From: Ornithodoros turicata
Lineage: Eukaryota; Arthropoda; Arachnida; Ixodida; Argasidae
Reading direction: 5' to 3'
Assembly (NCBI RefSeq): GCF_037126465.1
Contig: NW_026999353.1
Coordinates: forward strand, 1,116,001-1,180,000
Length of the DNA: 64,000 bases
Shown here in pieces: positions 1 to 10,679 of this stretch (its first letter is position 1; each line of letters opens with the position of its first letter). The notes below the pieces were generated by a model that ran no database searches, was not told where the DNA came from, and worked only from the letters and a program-made list of their open reading frames with translations. A program made the position numbers and the translations under genes.

Positions 1-490
1 CCATGGGCAATTGATGGTATTTTTGAAAATGTTGTTGCTCCTGAAAGGCCGGCGGTGAAGTCCGAGATGTGGGGAAGAGGGTAGCGGTAGGGAAGTGCTG
101 CCATGTGTAAGGCACGATAGTCCCCGCATGGCCTCCAGTCTCCAGTATTTTTTTTTTGGGGGGGGGGGAAGGTGCTGACCAGGTGCTGGAAGACGGTCTG
201 ACGATACCGAGCGCGAGCATATGGACGAATTCCTGCCGCCCAATAGCTAGCTTCTCGGGACTCAGACGACGTGCTTTGGCAAAGAGCGGTTGACCCCGCG
301 TGGGTATGCGGTGCAGGACAGGATGCTTGACGGGTTTCGTCCAGTCGCAGGGGGAAGTCAAGGATGGAAACTCACGTAAGAGCTCCGCGGATGTGGTGTC
401 TTGGGGGCGGGGCTTAGTAACACCAGCTGGTGGTATACACGTCGAAACGCTGTTCACAGAGAGGCCTGTAAGGTTGTCAAGCAGCATACA
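1..490 (-). pseudogene. Ty3/gypsy reverse transcriptase, N-terminal part, runs off the left edge
   Basis: Reading the minus strand from about 490 to 1, conceptual translation across frameshifts resembles the region between protease and reverse transcriptase of Ty3/gypsy polyproteins: a proline-rich GRPVFTRPRRL-like stretch, then an LALGIVRPSSS-like segment, then the start of the RT fold. The copy is broken by indels around the poly-T/poly-G tract at 148-168. It continues beyond base 1, so the catalytic YVDD region and any 3' LTR lie outside the window. It follows the protease (492-863) and gag (about 860-1657) in normal gag-pol order. It is a dead copy. Confidence 0.7.
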
Positions 491-491
491 C

Positions 492-863
492 CTAGCAACA
501 TTGACCAAAAAAATTATTGTGCGCCAGGAAGTCGCTTCCTAAGATGCAGTGCGTAGAGTCAGCTACCAGAAATACACAATGGAAGACGCGGCGTAGCTCA
601 AAATCCAGAGGGAAGGAGCGGCGGTAGTACACTGCAATACGGGAACCGTTTACTGCGGTCAAGTACATGATAGGTGTACGTCGTCGATCTTGGTTAGAGG
701 CTGGGAGAGCACTAACTTCAGCACCAGTATCGACAAGGAAATTCTGGCTTCGGGACAGATTTTTTAGATAGAAGGAGCGACCTTGCCGCGTTGAGTGAGG
801 CTTCTTTGTCGCCGTTAGGAATCCCCGGGGAAGTTTCCCTGCCATCGGCATTGTGATTCGCAA
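492..863 (-). pseudogene. Ty3/gypsy retroviral-type aspartic protease
   Basis: The 123-residue open frame contains the retropepsin active-site motif FLVDTGAEVSALPAS, with the catalytic Asp in DTG, and the later C-terminal motif CILGSDFL (ILG-x-DFL), the usual flap and substrate-cleft landmarks of Ty3/gypsy proteases. It would cleave the Gag-Pol polyprotein in virus-like particles. Position and orientation fit the gag upstream and the RT downstream. This domain is open, but the flanking gag and RT are interrupted, so the unit is a pseudogene domain. Confidence 0.85.
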
Positions 864-1657
864 CGTCGTGCCCTGTGGCCGAAACGATGGTGAAACCAGG
901 AGACTGGACGAAGTTTGGATGACGCTGGAGGTGTTGGAGAGCGTACTGTTGTGCGGGACTGTCCATCACGGCTAGGAGAGTGGCTGCCGCGGCGTGTGGA
1001 CCTGTTGAAGGCGTCAGCGAGCCACCTTAATCCGTAATGCGACGAGTTCCGAGTTTTCCGAGGACGCCGGTGGAGAGCTGAAGGTACCGCAGGGTTCGTG
1101 TGAGGATTGCGGATGGGTGGTGTCAACCGGAGAGAGAGTGCGTGCAGAAGCTTGCAAGGAAGCAATTTTCGTTACCTCGTCGGCGCGTGCTGCGAGGGTC
1201 GCTGTTGTCCGAAGCGGATAAGACCGGCTGTACGGACGGACGCAGTCGAGAAAGAAAAAGCTCGCGGAGGAGCTTGGGGTCCAAGTTGGAGCTTCAGATA
1301 AAATGCTGCATTTGCCGCAAAACTTGAGAGGGCTTGCAGTCGCCAAGAGGCTCGTTCAGCACAAAATCTTGCAAGCGCTGGCGGTCAGAGGGAGAGGTTC
1401 GCTCGACGACGGCAATCTTCAAGGCGTCGTACGAAGCGCCAGCGGAGGAACTGCATGATGATGTCTGCTACCTCGACGAGAATGTCTTCGGGAAGGGCGG
1501 ACAAGGCATGGTGAAATTTCGTTGCTTGGGATGTGGTGTGTGCCAAGGTGAACTATGATTCTGCTTGCCGAAACCATATGTCCGGTCGTGAATGGGTAAA
1601 AGGCGGCAGTCGTACGGCGAAGGAGGAAACCAAGGATTGCGTTGCGTTGCTGTCCAT
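860..1657 (-). pseudogene. Ty3/gypsy gag (capsid and nucleocapsid) with stop and frameshifts
   Basis: The start ATG is at 1657-1655, a few bases after a PBS-like sequence. Conceptual translation gives MDSNATQSL, then AVRLPPF and PDIWFRQAES. That is the start of the capsid domain common to arthropod Ty3/gypsy Gags (consensus of the type RLPPFWPxDPExWFAQVEAQF). A TAG stop follows directly after QAES. Further on are ALSALPEDI, DALKIAVVERTS, LGDCKPSQVLRQMQ and LRELFLSRL, all conserved capsid blocks of this family. The nucleocapsid-like knuckle reads WFHHRFGHRARRC, with the first Cys replaced by Ser. At least one stop and two frame changes show it is dead. Confidence 0.85.
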
Positions 1658-1677
1658 GATCACGTTCGGCTCACCGG
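1658..1677 (-). promoter_or_regulatory. primer-binding-site region of the gypsy element
   Basis: On the minus strand the 20 bases after the LTR read CCGGTGAGCCGAACGTGATC. They match, with substitutions, the TGGTGACCCGGACGTGATC that follows the LTR in the palindromic element at 32973. This is the expected location of the tRNA primer-binding site, between the LTR end (CTACA) and the gag ATG. Confidence 0.65.
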
Positions 1678-1782
1678 TGTAGGAGACGGCTGATCAGACC
1701 AGGGCGGTAGACAGAACTGCTAGTTTATTTCTAAGCGCGAGGAGATCCTGCGCAGTACTGTCGCGTGGATATGGCCGCTACA
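1678..1782 (-). repeat. 5' LTR of the gypsy element (105 bp)
   Basis: On the minus strand the segment begins TGTAGCGGCC and ends CTCCTACA, so it has TG...CA termini and TGTAG/CTACA inverted ends. It contains AATAAA (in GAAATAAACTAG), as expected for the R region, and is followed directly by the PBS-like sequence and gag. It is short, but similar in size to the 123-bp and 153-bp LTRs elsewhere in the window. The partner LTR lies outside the window. Confidence 0.7.
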
Positions 1783-3195
1783 AAGACATGATTCAGCCTT
1801 GTGTTATCCTCTTCGTATTATGTGTTCGTTAAACGCAAGGAAATGTTACCTCTCTCTATTGAGTAGTATTGATCATGCACTAGTTTTCTACATTCAAGCT
1901 TGTCGTCTTGACAAAGTGCTGCATTAATTCATCGAATGCGACTCGATGTGGCTTTGCAGCTCAGTGGCTTGTCGTAGACAAGTTGACTCTCCCAGATGCT
2001 GTCACTGCCGTGCTGTAGAGCATCAGGGGCACATTCTTCTTCATTCCTCACACAACCAAACTTCTTGAACTACACTCTGGGGTCTCTTAGTCAGCTGGAC
2101 TCTCCCCCATTCTCTCTCGCAAAATTGCTTGCTTCCTGGGCGAATTCAGCCCACCAACGCATATTCAACCTCATTTGACCTTTTTGGACACAATAGGACT
2201 TCTATCCTTATTGTGAAGGGGCTCATTATTTCATTCACCACATCTCCACTAGCAAATAGGTAGAGTAGCACCCCTGGTGATGAAACTCCCCATTCACCAT
2301 CTTAAAGTAAAGTTGTTCTACTCGCGACAACCTCATCACCTGAACGACACTCCTTCTTGCTGTTCATCGCAACAACACACGTCTGTGATTTTCCCTCACT
2401 TTAGGTGCTTTTTTGCAAATTTCCTGATATTTCTCGGCCTTCCAGGTTGGTAGGCACACTGCATGGACACTGTGCAACTCAGAAAAGTGTGCCACCAACA
2501 CAAAGTAACAAAGCTCACTGAGGACCGTATTGAGATATGGTTAAACATAACAAGAAAATTTTGCTTCCAGTACGTGGTTTGATTGCTTGCCAAAACAGGA
2601 ACGTGATGTGAATGACACACACAGCACCGCTGTCTCTAAAATTCAACTTTAAACAATTTGTTGCTCATTAACATGTTTAGGGGGATGACTCGAGGTACCA
2701 TGAGAAAGTAGTTTAGTTTCGGATTGGGGGAGGACTGTGTGCTCAATCTATTGCCTGTATATTAATTGGTTCACTTACCCCAGCTTTGACAAACAATTTT
2801 TTGTCATGGTCATCCAATTCTGCCATTCTCGTCTGCAAAATAACGTAGTGCCAATTACTTCAACGTATCAGCGAACATACTGACATTGAGGTACAATGCA
2901 GATCAAATGTCCTGCTAAGGCTCTAATGTTTTATTGCTCATGTTATTACGGCAGAAGTTTCAGAAGATGTAGAGCATCATTGCAAGACCAATAATGTGAA
3001 TTCGCGAATGTGGACTACCCATGGAGAGCACAAAAAAGATGAACGCAACTCACATCATGGTAGTCACACTTGTTCAAGCAAATTTGACGCTGCTCTATGC
3101 GTCTACTAGATCCCAGTCTATTGGGCTTGATCAGTTGTCGTGGGTGGGCAGTGCGTGTTCCCAACCCAACTTAACCTAAGCTCACCTAACCTACC
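1783..3195. other. non-coding stretch with one dispersed repeat
   Basis: No convincing ORF or exon. It contains copy 1 of a dispersed repeat (2078-2335). The remainder is AT-rich unique-looking sequence with no splice-flanked open frame. Confidence 0.5.
2078..2335 (+). repeat. dispersed repeat, copy 1
   Basis: Shares GGGTCTCTTAGTCAGC and, about 200 bp later, CACCCCTGGTGATGAAACTC with a second copy at 14339-14560. The second motif also occurs at 43627-43680. The 3' part is followed by TTAAAGTAAAGTTGTT, which reads ATCACCAAATAAA in the other copies, so it looks like the 3' end of a retroelement or SINE. Family not identified. Confidence 0.55.
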
Positions 3196-3318
3196 TGTGG
3201 CGGCCTCCTATAGGCGAAGAAGACGACTACCGCAACAGCGGGCACGCGCTATGCGCCCGAATAAACAGTTGACCTGTGGGCTTCCTCCTGTGTGGCTGTC
3301 TGCTAGCTAGTTCCCACA
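3196..3318 (+). repeat. 5' LTR of the TRIM-like element
   Basis: TG...CA termini with GCCCGAATAAACAGTTG (polyadenylation signal AATAAA) inside; 123 bp. Same length and almost the same sequence as 3977-4099. Confidence 0.9.
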
Positions 3319-3976
3319 GTTGGTGACCCGAACATTCGAACACCTCGGACAATTCGGCCTTCCTACCACCCTAAATTCTCCATCTTCTGCACCAAGCTTC
3401 CCAGGCCCACTCAACGTCATTCCCAGGAGGAAGCTGCCTTTTCCACCCGGCAACAGAAGTCACTCACCGCACGGCACACCACCACCATGCGCCAATTCCA
3501 CCTTCGGCAGCCATCGCCGTCAGCACCGCGTCATCAGGTCAGCTTGGAAGGTTCGCACGAACGCCACCTCATTACCACCGCATTACCATCACCTGCCGGC
3601 CGTGACACCAGAGCCTCGTACTCGCCGAGCGGTCGCGTTCGTCACGGCAGCCGACGTCACCCTCCCTGCAGCCGACATCTCGGCAGCTCATAAGCGCGGC
3701 GAACAACGCCACACACGCGCAGCCAACACGGCTTTCAACCTCTCTTCACGGCCCCGCAAATCTATCTTCACGGCCTCGCAAACCTTCTGGCGCACATCGC
3801 CAAGCTCTTCTAAAGCGACTCAAAGCGCCTCTACCGCGACTCAAAGCGCCCTTCAGCCCCGCACCTGCCACCCTTCATCGCATCATCCATCTGCGTCCCA
3901 TGCTGCGTCATCACCACCTTACTCGCCCACAGCTCGCATTACCACAGCTGCCGCTGTGTCTGGGCGGGGGAGTATC

Positions 3977-4099
3977 TGTGGCGGCCTCCTAACGGCGAAG
4001 ACGACGACTACCGTAACAGCGGGCACGCGCTATGCGCCCGAATAAACAGTTGACCTCTGGGCTTCCTCCTGTGTGGCTGTCTGCTAGCTAGTTCCCACA
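3977..4099 (+). repeat. 3' LTR of the TRIM-like element
   Basis: Direct repeat of 3196-3318, preceded by the purine-rich tract at 3962-3972 and followed by the second TACC of the target-site duplication. Confidence 0.9.
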
Positions 4100-4103
4100 T
4101 ACC

Positions 4104-6281
4104 CTTATCTACCATACTGATGCGAGACTACTTCTTCTTCACCTATTGGTGCGTTTAAACACCGCACCAAATGCGCACTGCGATGTTGCAACACTGAAGG
4201 ATGAGCAAAAGGCCCCTGGTTAGAAAATATATATTCGACATTGTACCTCCCAGGGGGACTACATCTTTTTTGTTTGTCTCCATTTACATTTGTTGTGTCT
4301 TGTGTACTGCTTCCGTTACATGCACAAACACTATAAACTGCAGGCAACATGTACGGACACATGTTGAACAATATACTCACCCAGTTGGATAAGTACAGTT
4401 CCATGATACACTTTGCATACTGTGAGGAAAAATCAAATGTCAATCATTATAAAGTTCAACAACAAAAGAAAAGAACGCTACTGAATTAGTTGTAGGTTTC
4501 AAGTGTGTTAATCGATGTACAAAGTGAAGTCATGTCCAAAGCAGAGACTCTGAGGACGAAGCTGGACATATACTCCAAGGATTGCATTCTGTTTCCAAGT
4601 TTCCTATCGGATATTTAAATAAAGGTTGGTCAGCACTTGTCATGTCTAGCTAGACGCGAGAAGCGACATTAAGTTGGCAGAATCACCTTAAAGGAAAGGT
4701 GTTACTAGAAAAAAAAACAAAGAAATAAGATGTATTACTGCTTCACGACGATGTTAATTAAGGGAACAGAGAATCATCAGTTGACCCTCAATTTACCTTG
4801 AAAAAAAGGATAGAAGTATTCATGTAAGAGTATTAATTTAATAATCCCGGGGCTTGTGACGCGATACAACTGCGATCATGAGCGACGCCGCTGTGGTCGG
4901 GCCTGTCGATTAATATAGACCTCCTGAAAGCTCTTTAACGTGCAGCGAAATCTCGACACACGGTACACCACATTTAATGTCGGCTACGGGTGACAGCAAC
5001 CTGTACCCTTCAGCCAAGATGCCGCCGTTCTCGACAGGGCTTCAACCCGCTATCTTCGGATCACCTACGTGGTGATCACCTACCCAGGAAGCCTTCCATG
5101 TACCAGTACAGCACCAGCCACGATAAGGGACAATATCATGCCATATAAAGCACATGTTCGAGTGAAGAACCTATATTCGTAATTTGAAGGCGTCGTAGAC
5201 GTCACCCACCAGTAATGCGATTTGTATTGCAGGAATACGCAAATTGTAAAGCAGAACGTGCCTCTGAAGCATGGCTCTCACTAAAGCTCACAAAAGCTTT
5301 CACACTTCCTACTTACATTCACACTTAAGTTGTGCATGAACAAGAGCGCATTGTTCGTCATGTACGACTACTAAGCTACATTGTGGACAACATTATGGAA
5401 AACACTGGATGTGAATTGCTCGTGAAATACTGCTGCTAAACTACATTGGGGACAACAGTTGCGAAGTCGCCACAAACAACGCAACTCTACGCTACAGTGC
5501 ATGCGACTAGGTGTCGGCTACGTAGTCATCATATGTAGCAAGCCAGTCGGGAACATAGATCACTGTTGCCTGACATATTGGGGATTTTTCGCATTCAGAC
5601 GTCGCTTCCAGCGGTTTTACTGCAACTTTACCGCTACAAATCAATTAAAAATAATTCGCGTCCTCTGTCACATGTATGACTTCCTGAGTGCACTTTACAA
5701 ACGACAAGCTCTTATACCCAAAACGCACTGTCACAGACAATCGGGATCGGTCCGCAATCCTGCTGGGCACGCCGTACCGTCCGCGCTTCACGTTCATGAT
5801 CTTGGTTTTCATTTCCAGCCGTCTGGTGGAGGCTTTGTACAATACTCCCAGAAGTTTCAAATAAAAAAAAAACACTGGTCCAGGACGTCTACTTTAAAGA
5901 AATTCCAATTAATACATACATATGGGATTTCATCTGTTTCGGCGTTTCTCGATGTTGTTTTCTTCGTGCGGGCCACTGTGATCGCCGCCATCTTGCCAAC
6001 CCGGAAGCGGCAGTGCGAGTAGCGAGAAGGTGAGAGAGAAAGGAAGCCACTGCTCCTGCGCCAACCCTCCTCGAAGTGTGTAATCTACTCATGTACGCGA
6101 ACGGGGACAAGTGTCTGCGTTGTTGATCTCTGTCGCCGAGACTCGTTTTGTCCGCACCTGAGAACGATCACAATTGCTGCATAATCACGATTGCGCACGA
6201 TGTCGATCCTGTATCAGTGCGTTTCGGGTATTAGACTACGCCAGCAACACAACCTGTCTGTCTGCCGCTTCACACCACATT
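4104..6281. other. non-coding stretch
   Basis: Contains a decayed SINE-like segment (4920-5075). A 187-codon plus-strand open frame at 5459-6022 has no recognisable motif, no splice context and a plain intergenic composition, so it is not called. Two imperfect copies of a 'TAAGCTACATTGTGGACAAC'-type segment lie at 5373-5392 and 5437-5456. Nothing else seen. Confidence 0.5.
4920..5075 (-). repeat. decayed tRNA-derived SINE (tentative)
   Basis: The plus strand reads CTCTTTAACGTGCAGCGAAATCT and about 100 bp later GGGCTTCAACCCGCTATCTTCGG. This resembles a widespread arthropod SINE whose minus-strand tRNA-like head carries a B box (GGGATTCGAACCCG on the plus strand). The B box is mutated, so this rests on recalled family structure. 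Confidence 0.35.
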
Positions 6282-6286
6282 TAATA

Positions 6287-6636
6287 GAGAGTTTTAGTAT
6301 ACCGGCCATAGGCTACCGGTGGGGCCGGTATTGACGTCATGCCTTTTCTGCGCAAGCGCGAGCGGAATACCGGCCTCCCGGTCCTACCGGCCGCCGGTCG
6401 GAGGGGCGAAATACCGCGCAGCCTACCGCCAGCGTACCGCTCGCTTCACCGGCGAGATCGACAGCAGCGCCGCCGCTCTCCTTCCCGTCTCCGTGCGTCG
6501 CTACCGGTGAAATGTCGCGGTAGAGTCGCGCTATACTAAACGAGCCTGTTATACCGGAGCCGGGGACTGCGGTAAGCAAGTCCACCGGTAGCCGCGGTAG
6601 CCTACCGGGCACCGATAGCGGTATGCTAAAACTCTC
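6287..6636. mobile_element. GC-rich MITE inserted at the stop codon of the neighbouring exon
   Basis: Terminal inverted repeats: the left end reads GAGAGTTTTAGTATACCGG and the right end, reverse-complemented, reads GAGAGTTTTAGCATACCG. The flanks are TAATA on both sides (6282-6286 and 6637-6641), a 5-bp target duplication. The 350-bp interior is very GC-rich and full of ACCGG/CCGGT, unlike the AT-rich surroundings. Open frames inside it on both strands are by-products of that composition. No transposase; superfamily not assigned. Confidence 0.85.
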
Positions 6637-6782
6637 TAATAAAGCATGGCTGTGCGTTCTATCTTTTGTATTTGTCGCTCTTCCAATCTATTAAACGTAT
6701 AAGTATCAAGTGTCACCTTCGGCATTTCTTCTCCCACCTTCTCGATGCAGCGAAGCGCATTGGCACAGCCGAACATGACGGC
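6636..6782 (-). CDS. terminal coding exon of an unrecognised gene
   Basis: On the minus strand a strong splice acceptor (pyrimidine tract then TTCTTCAG) precedes an open frame of 48 codons starting AVMFGCANALRCIEKVG and ending IERTAMLY then TAG. The frame is phase 0, which matches the phase-0 donor of the exon at 7867-7976, so the two can be joined without a frame break. The peptide is charged and probably helical, with no named domain I recognise. The TAG stop is made of TA from the MITE's target duplication plus G from its terminal repeat. Removing the MITE would give TAA at the same codon, so the protein end is unchanged and the MITE sits in the 3' UTR. Upstream exons beyond 7976 were not found. 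Confidence 0.55.
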   Translation of the reverse strand, partial: AVMFGCANALRCIEKVGEEMPKVTLDTYTFNRLEERQIQKIERTAMLY

Positions 6783-7866
6783 CTGAAGAAGGAACACGAA
6801 ACATGTGTAACACAGATTTATCGTGTCATCTTTTTGTAAGTACAGGTACACGTCCTAACACATCATTCAACGAAAGTATGTTTCCTTTGTGGCGCTTGCA
6901 GTTCCGTGATTGTGTGACATGCGCGATTCCTTTAGGTATCGATGGGTAGAGTTCGCACGCGGCATCGCCGAAAGGAGATTGGTCCGCCATGGGTTGGAGG
7001 TTTTACACAACCTGCCCTAAACCGTACTTCTCTACGAGGGCACTGAGAACACATCCCAGCATAGTGAGGTACTGGGGTGTCATTGCATGGGTAGCCTCGA
7101 GTAAAGGATAACGTCCGCATGCAGGGGACGCACCACGTAGGTGTTTCTTAGTAGCGTAACAGCAGCGCCCTTCCCTATCACCATTGTTTTACAGCAAGGG
7201 ACAGTTGTGTAAGCCACGAATAACATGCGACAATGGGTAGTGAAAGCGTGGTTCTCCGAAGTTATCGGCGAAAAACCTATGGCATCAAAAAAGTAACTCA
7301 TCACTGAAAGAAGACAACTAGATACAGATGAAAGTTACTTCCTTAGAAAGAATAATTACTTACAGTTACTACTTACGTCTGAATAAATTAGTGCGTACTT
7401 TTATGCGCGGTTCACCTAAGGTCTTTTTTTTCTTCATGGCCGTCCTGCTTCACCAACGTGCAGAGTTTCTGGAGATCTTCTGGAGAGGTAACCACCGCTG
7501 CCGGTTTAAATATGAACACCACTCTGCCAATATTACGCAAGATCCTGTGGGTCACCACTCCCTCGCTATTTGCAGCTCTCACTGGGGTCCGTCCACCCCT
7601 TCGTATTTATAAGAGATCCGGTGTATTGAAATAATCCCTGCATCCAGTTCTCCTATCCTATCGTATTTACCCAAAACATCATGTCAAGAACATAAAACAT
7701 AACTAAGTCAATTAATCAATCGTAAGAATTTTATAGCTACACGCTCGGTCCCGCAGCTGCATAACCCTGCTGCGAATATCGCATCTAGGTAGCTCTAATT
7801 AGTTTTGTTGTAAAAAAATATGCTGAAGATCAAAACACCTAGTAGTATATCCTTCAGCACACTCAC
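6783..7866 (-). other. putative intron between the two exons of the unrecognised gene
   Basis: Bounded by GTGAGT (minus strand, 7866-7861) and TTCTTCAG (ending 6783). No repeat or other gene recognised inside. A minus-strand open frame at 7080-7304 begins next to a TTTCAG but is not in a compatible phase. Confidence 0.45.
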
Positions 7867-7976
7867 ATCATAAAGGAATTTTGCATCGGGCTTCTTGTGA
7901 AAGTCGTCGGCCATTCGAGCACAAACTTTAAAGATGAGGTGCGTAGATCGTCCAATCGCTGTTGCGTGAAACATTG
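7867..7976 (-). CDS. internal coding exon of an unrecognised gene
   Basis: 110 nt on the minus strand with the acceptor TTTACTTTGGCAG before it and the consensus donor GTGAGT after it. Translation after a two-base split codon gives 36 residues: MFHATAIGRSTHLIFKVCA, then RMADDFHKKPDAKFLYD. The donor is phase 0 and joins to the exon at 6782. The amphipathic character, both good splice sites and phase agreement make this more than a chance ORF. No family is recognised. The preceding exon (phase 1) was not identified within the window. Confidence 0.55.
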
Positions 7977-10464
7977 CTGCCAAAGTAAAGGAAACAAGAG
8001 TGTCATGAAATGTGCATGCGCCTTTGTTATATTTTTTTGTTCATCGCTGGATGGAGTGAGCAATAAAAATAAATTGTTCAGCACAGCGTCATGAAAGCAC
8101 AGATGTGCGAAAACATGAAACATGGCTCGCATGCACAACGTCCGGCGACAGTGTGTGCTTCAATCACCGGGGGCGTTTCTCCTCCTCCTCCTTTCATCCT
8201 GGAGAATGGGCCGAGCGGGACAGTGTTGCCACTTTAGCTCTGAATGTATCACTAAATTTGGTCTAAAAATTTAATAAACCTAGCCAAACCTGGACAAAAA
8301 GTTGCTAAAAGTCGTCATCAAGTACTGTCATTGGAAGCTTTAGAGAACTAAGTAAGTCACTGGTTTATCCAGAGTTTCGAACACTGAGAGGTGGTGGGAA
8401 AAATATGGGGTGGGGGGTCATTATTATTGATGCGCCATTACATCTTAACTTATCATTACCGACGTATGTCTAAAGCTGAAACAGCAAGAGCGGGCACACC
8501 ATGTAGGGGATACACAGGTCAAAAAGTTACGCGGTGTCTCTGAATATTTTCGGGTGTCTTAGAGGGAGTCTGGATAAATCTCTCAACTAGCTTTCCAACC
8601 ATCTTTCTTCCAATTGTTCTTTGAGGTGGAGGGAAGCCTTTCTGGTTGCATGCGATATTCTTCAGAACCAGTTCAACAATTTGACATTACGGTTATTGGC
8701 GCGCGCATCACAAAATACGTGCTCTAGGTGCACTGCACTCTGCACTGGCTTTGGAACTTCACACTAGGTCGACTAATGTGAAGCTTTGAAACCCATTCTA
8801 ATTTGTTCACGACCATGATATCGGAAGAAGAAAGCTTTATTTACTTCTGCACTGAGTACTGAATGCAGAAACTGCACTGACGGACGGCTTTAAAAGGCAA
8901 CAATATAGGAAAAGGGTATATTAAATTAGATTAGATGAGAGTAAAAGAAAGGGAGATCATGAATTCAACAAGTCTCAAAACGGATTGTAAACACGTAAAA
9001 AAGAGCCATATGACAGCAAGATTATGGTCACTAAATAAGGGTACAGAGTATCGCATTATTTTTTCGCGCCGGAGCCGCCGTTCGGTGGCCGGGATTGGGC
9101 TGATCGTGTCACGTGGTTTTTCATTTCAAGAACACGCCGCTCATGTTGAGCCCCCTCCACCCGAAACCGTGTTCTCCGGTTGCGAGCTGACTCGGCTTCA
9201 TGCTGTTCCCCAGCGCAGAATGGGGAGATTGGCGTCCCATTGCTAGTCGACGCAGCCGTGTCGGGTCCAAGATGGCGCTGTCGCTTGCCGGTGTGGCTCA
9301 GTATCGCTACTCTGCTTTCTATTTAGTGACTCTAGGGATAACTGGAAGCTCGTTAGCAATCGCACATTCGCCTCTTTCTAACTGTCATGTATGCACGGAC
9401 ACACAAAACAAAACAAAAAAACAAAAAAAAAGCTCCAATCATGTAGCATGTGGAATTTGACGCAGAGCGGGCTATTAGGGACTTGTAACGACTAGAATCG
9501 GGAATGCATACGGGGCAACACTCCCTTAGCCCCGTTTGACTTGTCCTTCCACTCACATTCTCTCTCTGGTTCACAGGAATTGAGGTCGTGTTCGATACGC
9601 ACTTTGACGCGCGCTGGTTACAAGCGCACTGAGCACCACATTCACGAGCGTCTTGCCATTGCACTGCTGGTCGAATTTCCTGTTCCTGTGAGATCGTCAC
9701 CGCATGCGCACGGGTAGGCTCAGGGTGCACTGTCATATCTCTCAGTAGTCCACGCCAACGCACCGTTACTCATTTGGAGGAGACACTGATACCTGGCTTC
9801 CTGGCGGAGCGCACAACAATATTGTTAGCTTTAGCAGTTTCAAGTAGCATACGAACCAGAAATAATTCCCGCCGTTTCTTATTTCCACGTTCTATCAGAC
9901 TGACGCCATCGAGTGTTCAATGCTCCACGAACCGATTTTGTACCCGCGTTTTCGCATTTTCACTGCCTTTAAAGACCTCATGTTCTGCTGGAGGAAGTCG
10001 CTAAAAGAGCCGCTAAATCCAGCCTACAAAAAAAAATAAAAACGTAAAAAAAGTCGCTAAGCAGAGCTCAACTCAAAAGACGCATGGGTTGAAAAAAAAA
10101 AAAAGTGAGAAGGCGAAACTCAGAAGCGAATTTAGGCATCGAAGGCCAAGAGAGAATGAGCCGCTGCGAAATAGCGGTGATGGCGACGAATTGGCTTCAA
10201 AACTTCCCCCGGGAGGAAGGAAGATTAACCAGGTGGCGTCCTTCAAGAAAGCTAGTCAGGTGCGAAGGTCTTCAGTCGGTTGAGGTGAACCGAATCGGTG
10301 CATCGGTGGCGACGGGCAGCAGGGTGTCCAACTAACGCTACTTGGATGGAGAAAGTCTGCTGACGCCTTTCATCTTTTTTTTTTTAATTCCGTGTTAGCG
10401 CCGCGAAACAACTGTGGCTATGAGCGGCGTACAGATGTGGACAGATGGAGAGAGGACATCAGGA
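7977..10464. other. non-coding or intronic stretch
   Basis: No convincing exon. Related short AT-rich segments with 'AGTCGCTAA' or 'AAAGTTGCTAA' occur near 8300 and 10050 (possible ends of an old MITE). A minus-strand 136-codon frame at 9353-9763 has no recognisable domain. Poly-A tracts at 9416-9430 and 10092-10104. Confidence 0.4.
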
Positions 10465-10640
10465 AGGAGTGGGGGAAGGGGGTTAGTATGCGTCCTGGGC
10501 CTACTTCAGGGGGAACTGTGCCGGCATTCGTCTGCAAAGCCTTTAGAAAACCCAGGGAGAACCTCAGATAGCAGAGCCGGTGACAGCATTCGAACCCGTG
10601 TGACGTACCAGTCTCGGCGTGGAAGGCGATCATCCTAACT
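10465..10640 (-). repeat. tRNA-derived SINE
   Basis: On the minus strand the head reads GGATGATCGCCTTCCACG, then the pol III B box in CACGGGTTCGAATGCTG, then ACCGGCTCTGCTATCTGAGG and CCCTGGGTTTTC, and further on GGCCCAGGACGCATAC. The same order (B box, then TGGGTTTTCC, then GGCCCAGGACGCACA) recurs in the copy at 56780-57010. So this is a dispersed SINE family, transcribed from an internal tRNA-like promoter and mobilised by a LINE in trans. Confidence 0.75.
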
Positions 10641-10679
10641 ATTATGCGTTGGGAGCTGGTAAAAAAAAAGCCTACTTAG

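Larger units (their letters stand above)
3196..4099 (+). mobile_element. miniature LTR retrotransposon (TRIM-like), complete, with 4-bp TSD
   Basis: Two LTRs of 123 bp (3196-3318 and 3977-4099) start TGTGGCGGCC, end TTCCCACA and are nearly identical (a few substitutions and balanced small indels). Right after the 5' LTR comes GTTGGTGACCCGAAC, the same TGGTGACCCG that follows other Ty3/gypsy LTRs here, so it is the probable PBS. Just before the 3' LTR is a purine tract, GGGCGGGGGAG. The flanks are TACC on both sides (3192-3195 and 4100-4103), a 4-bp target duplication. The internal 658 bp has no protease, RT or integrase. Its one long frame (3320-4045) is Ser/Thr/Pro/His-rich, low-complexity and runs into the 3' LTR, so I do not call it a protein. 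It was presumably mobilised in trans by a related gypsy element. Confidence 0.88.

Noticed and set aside
3320..4045. 241-codon plus-strand ORF as a gag protein
   Set aside because: Low-complexity composition, no capsid or zinc-knuckle motif, and it runs into the 3' LTR; treated as non-coding TRIM interior.
5459..6022. 187-codon plus-strand ORF
   Set aside because: No motif, no splice or promoter context, and composition like the flanks.
6319..6612. GC-rich open frames on both strands
   Set aside because: They lie inside a MITE and reflect its composition.
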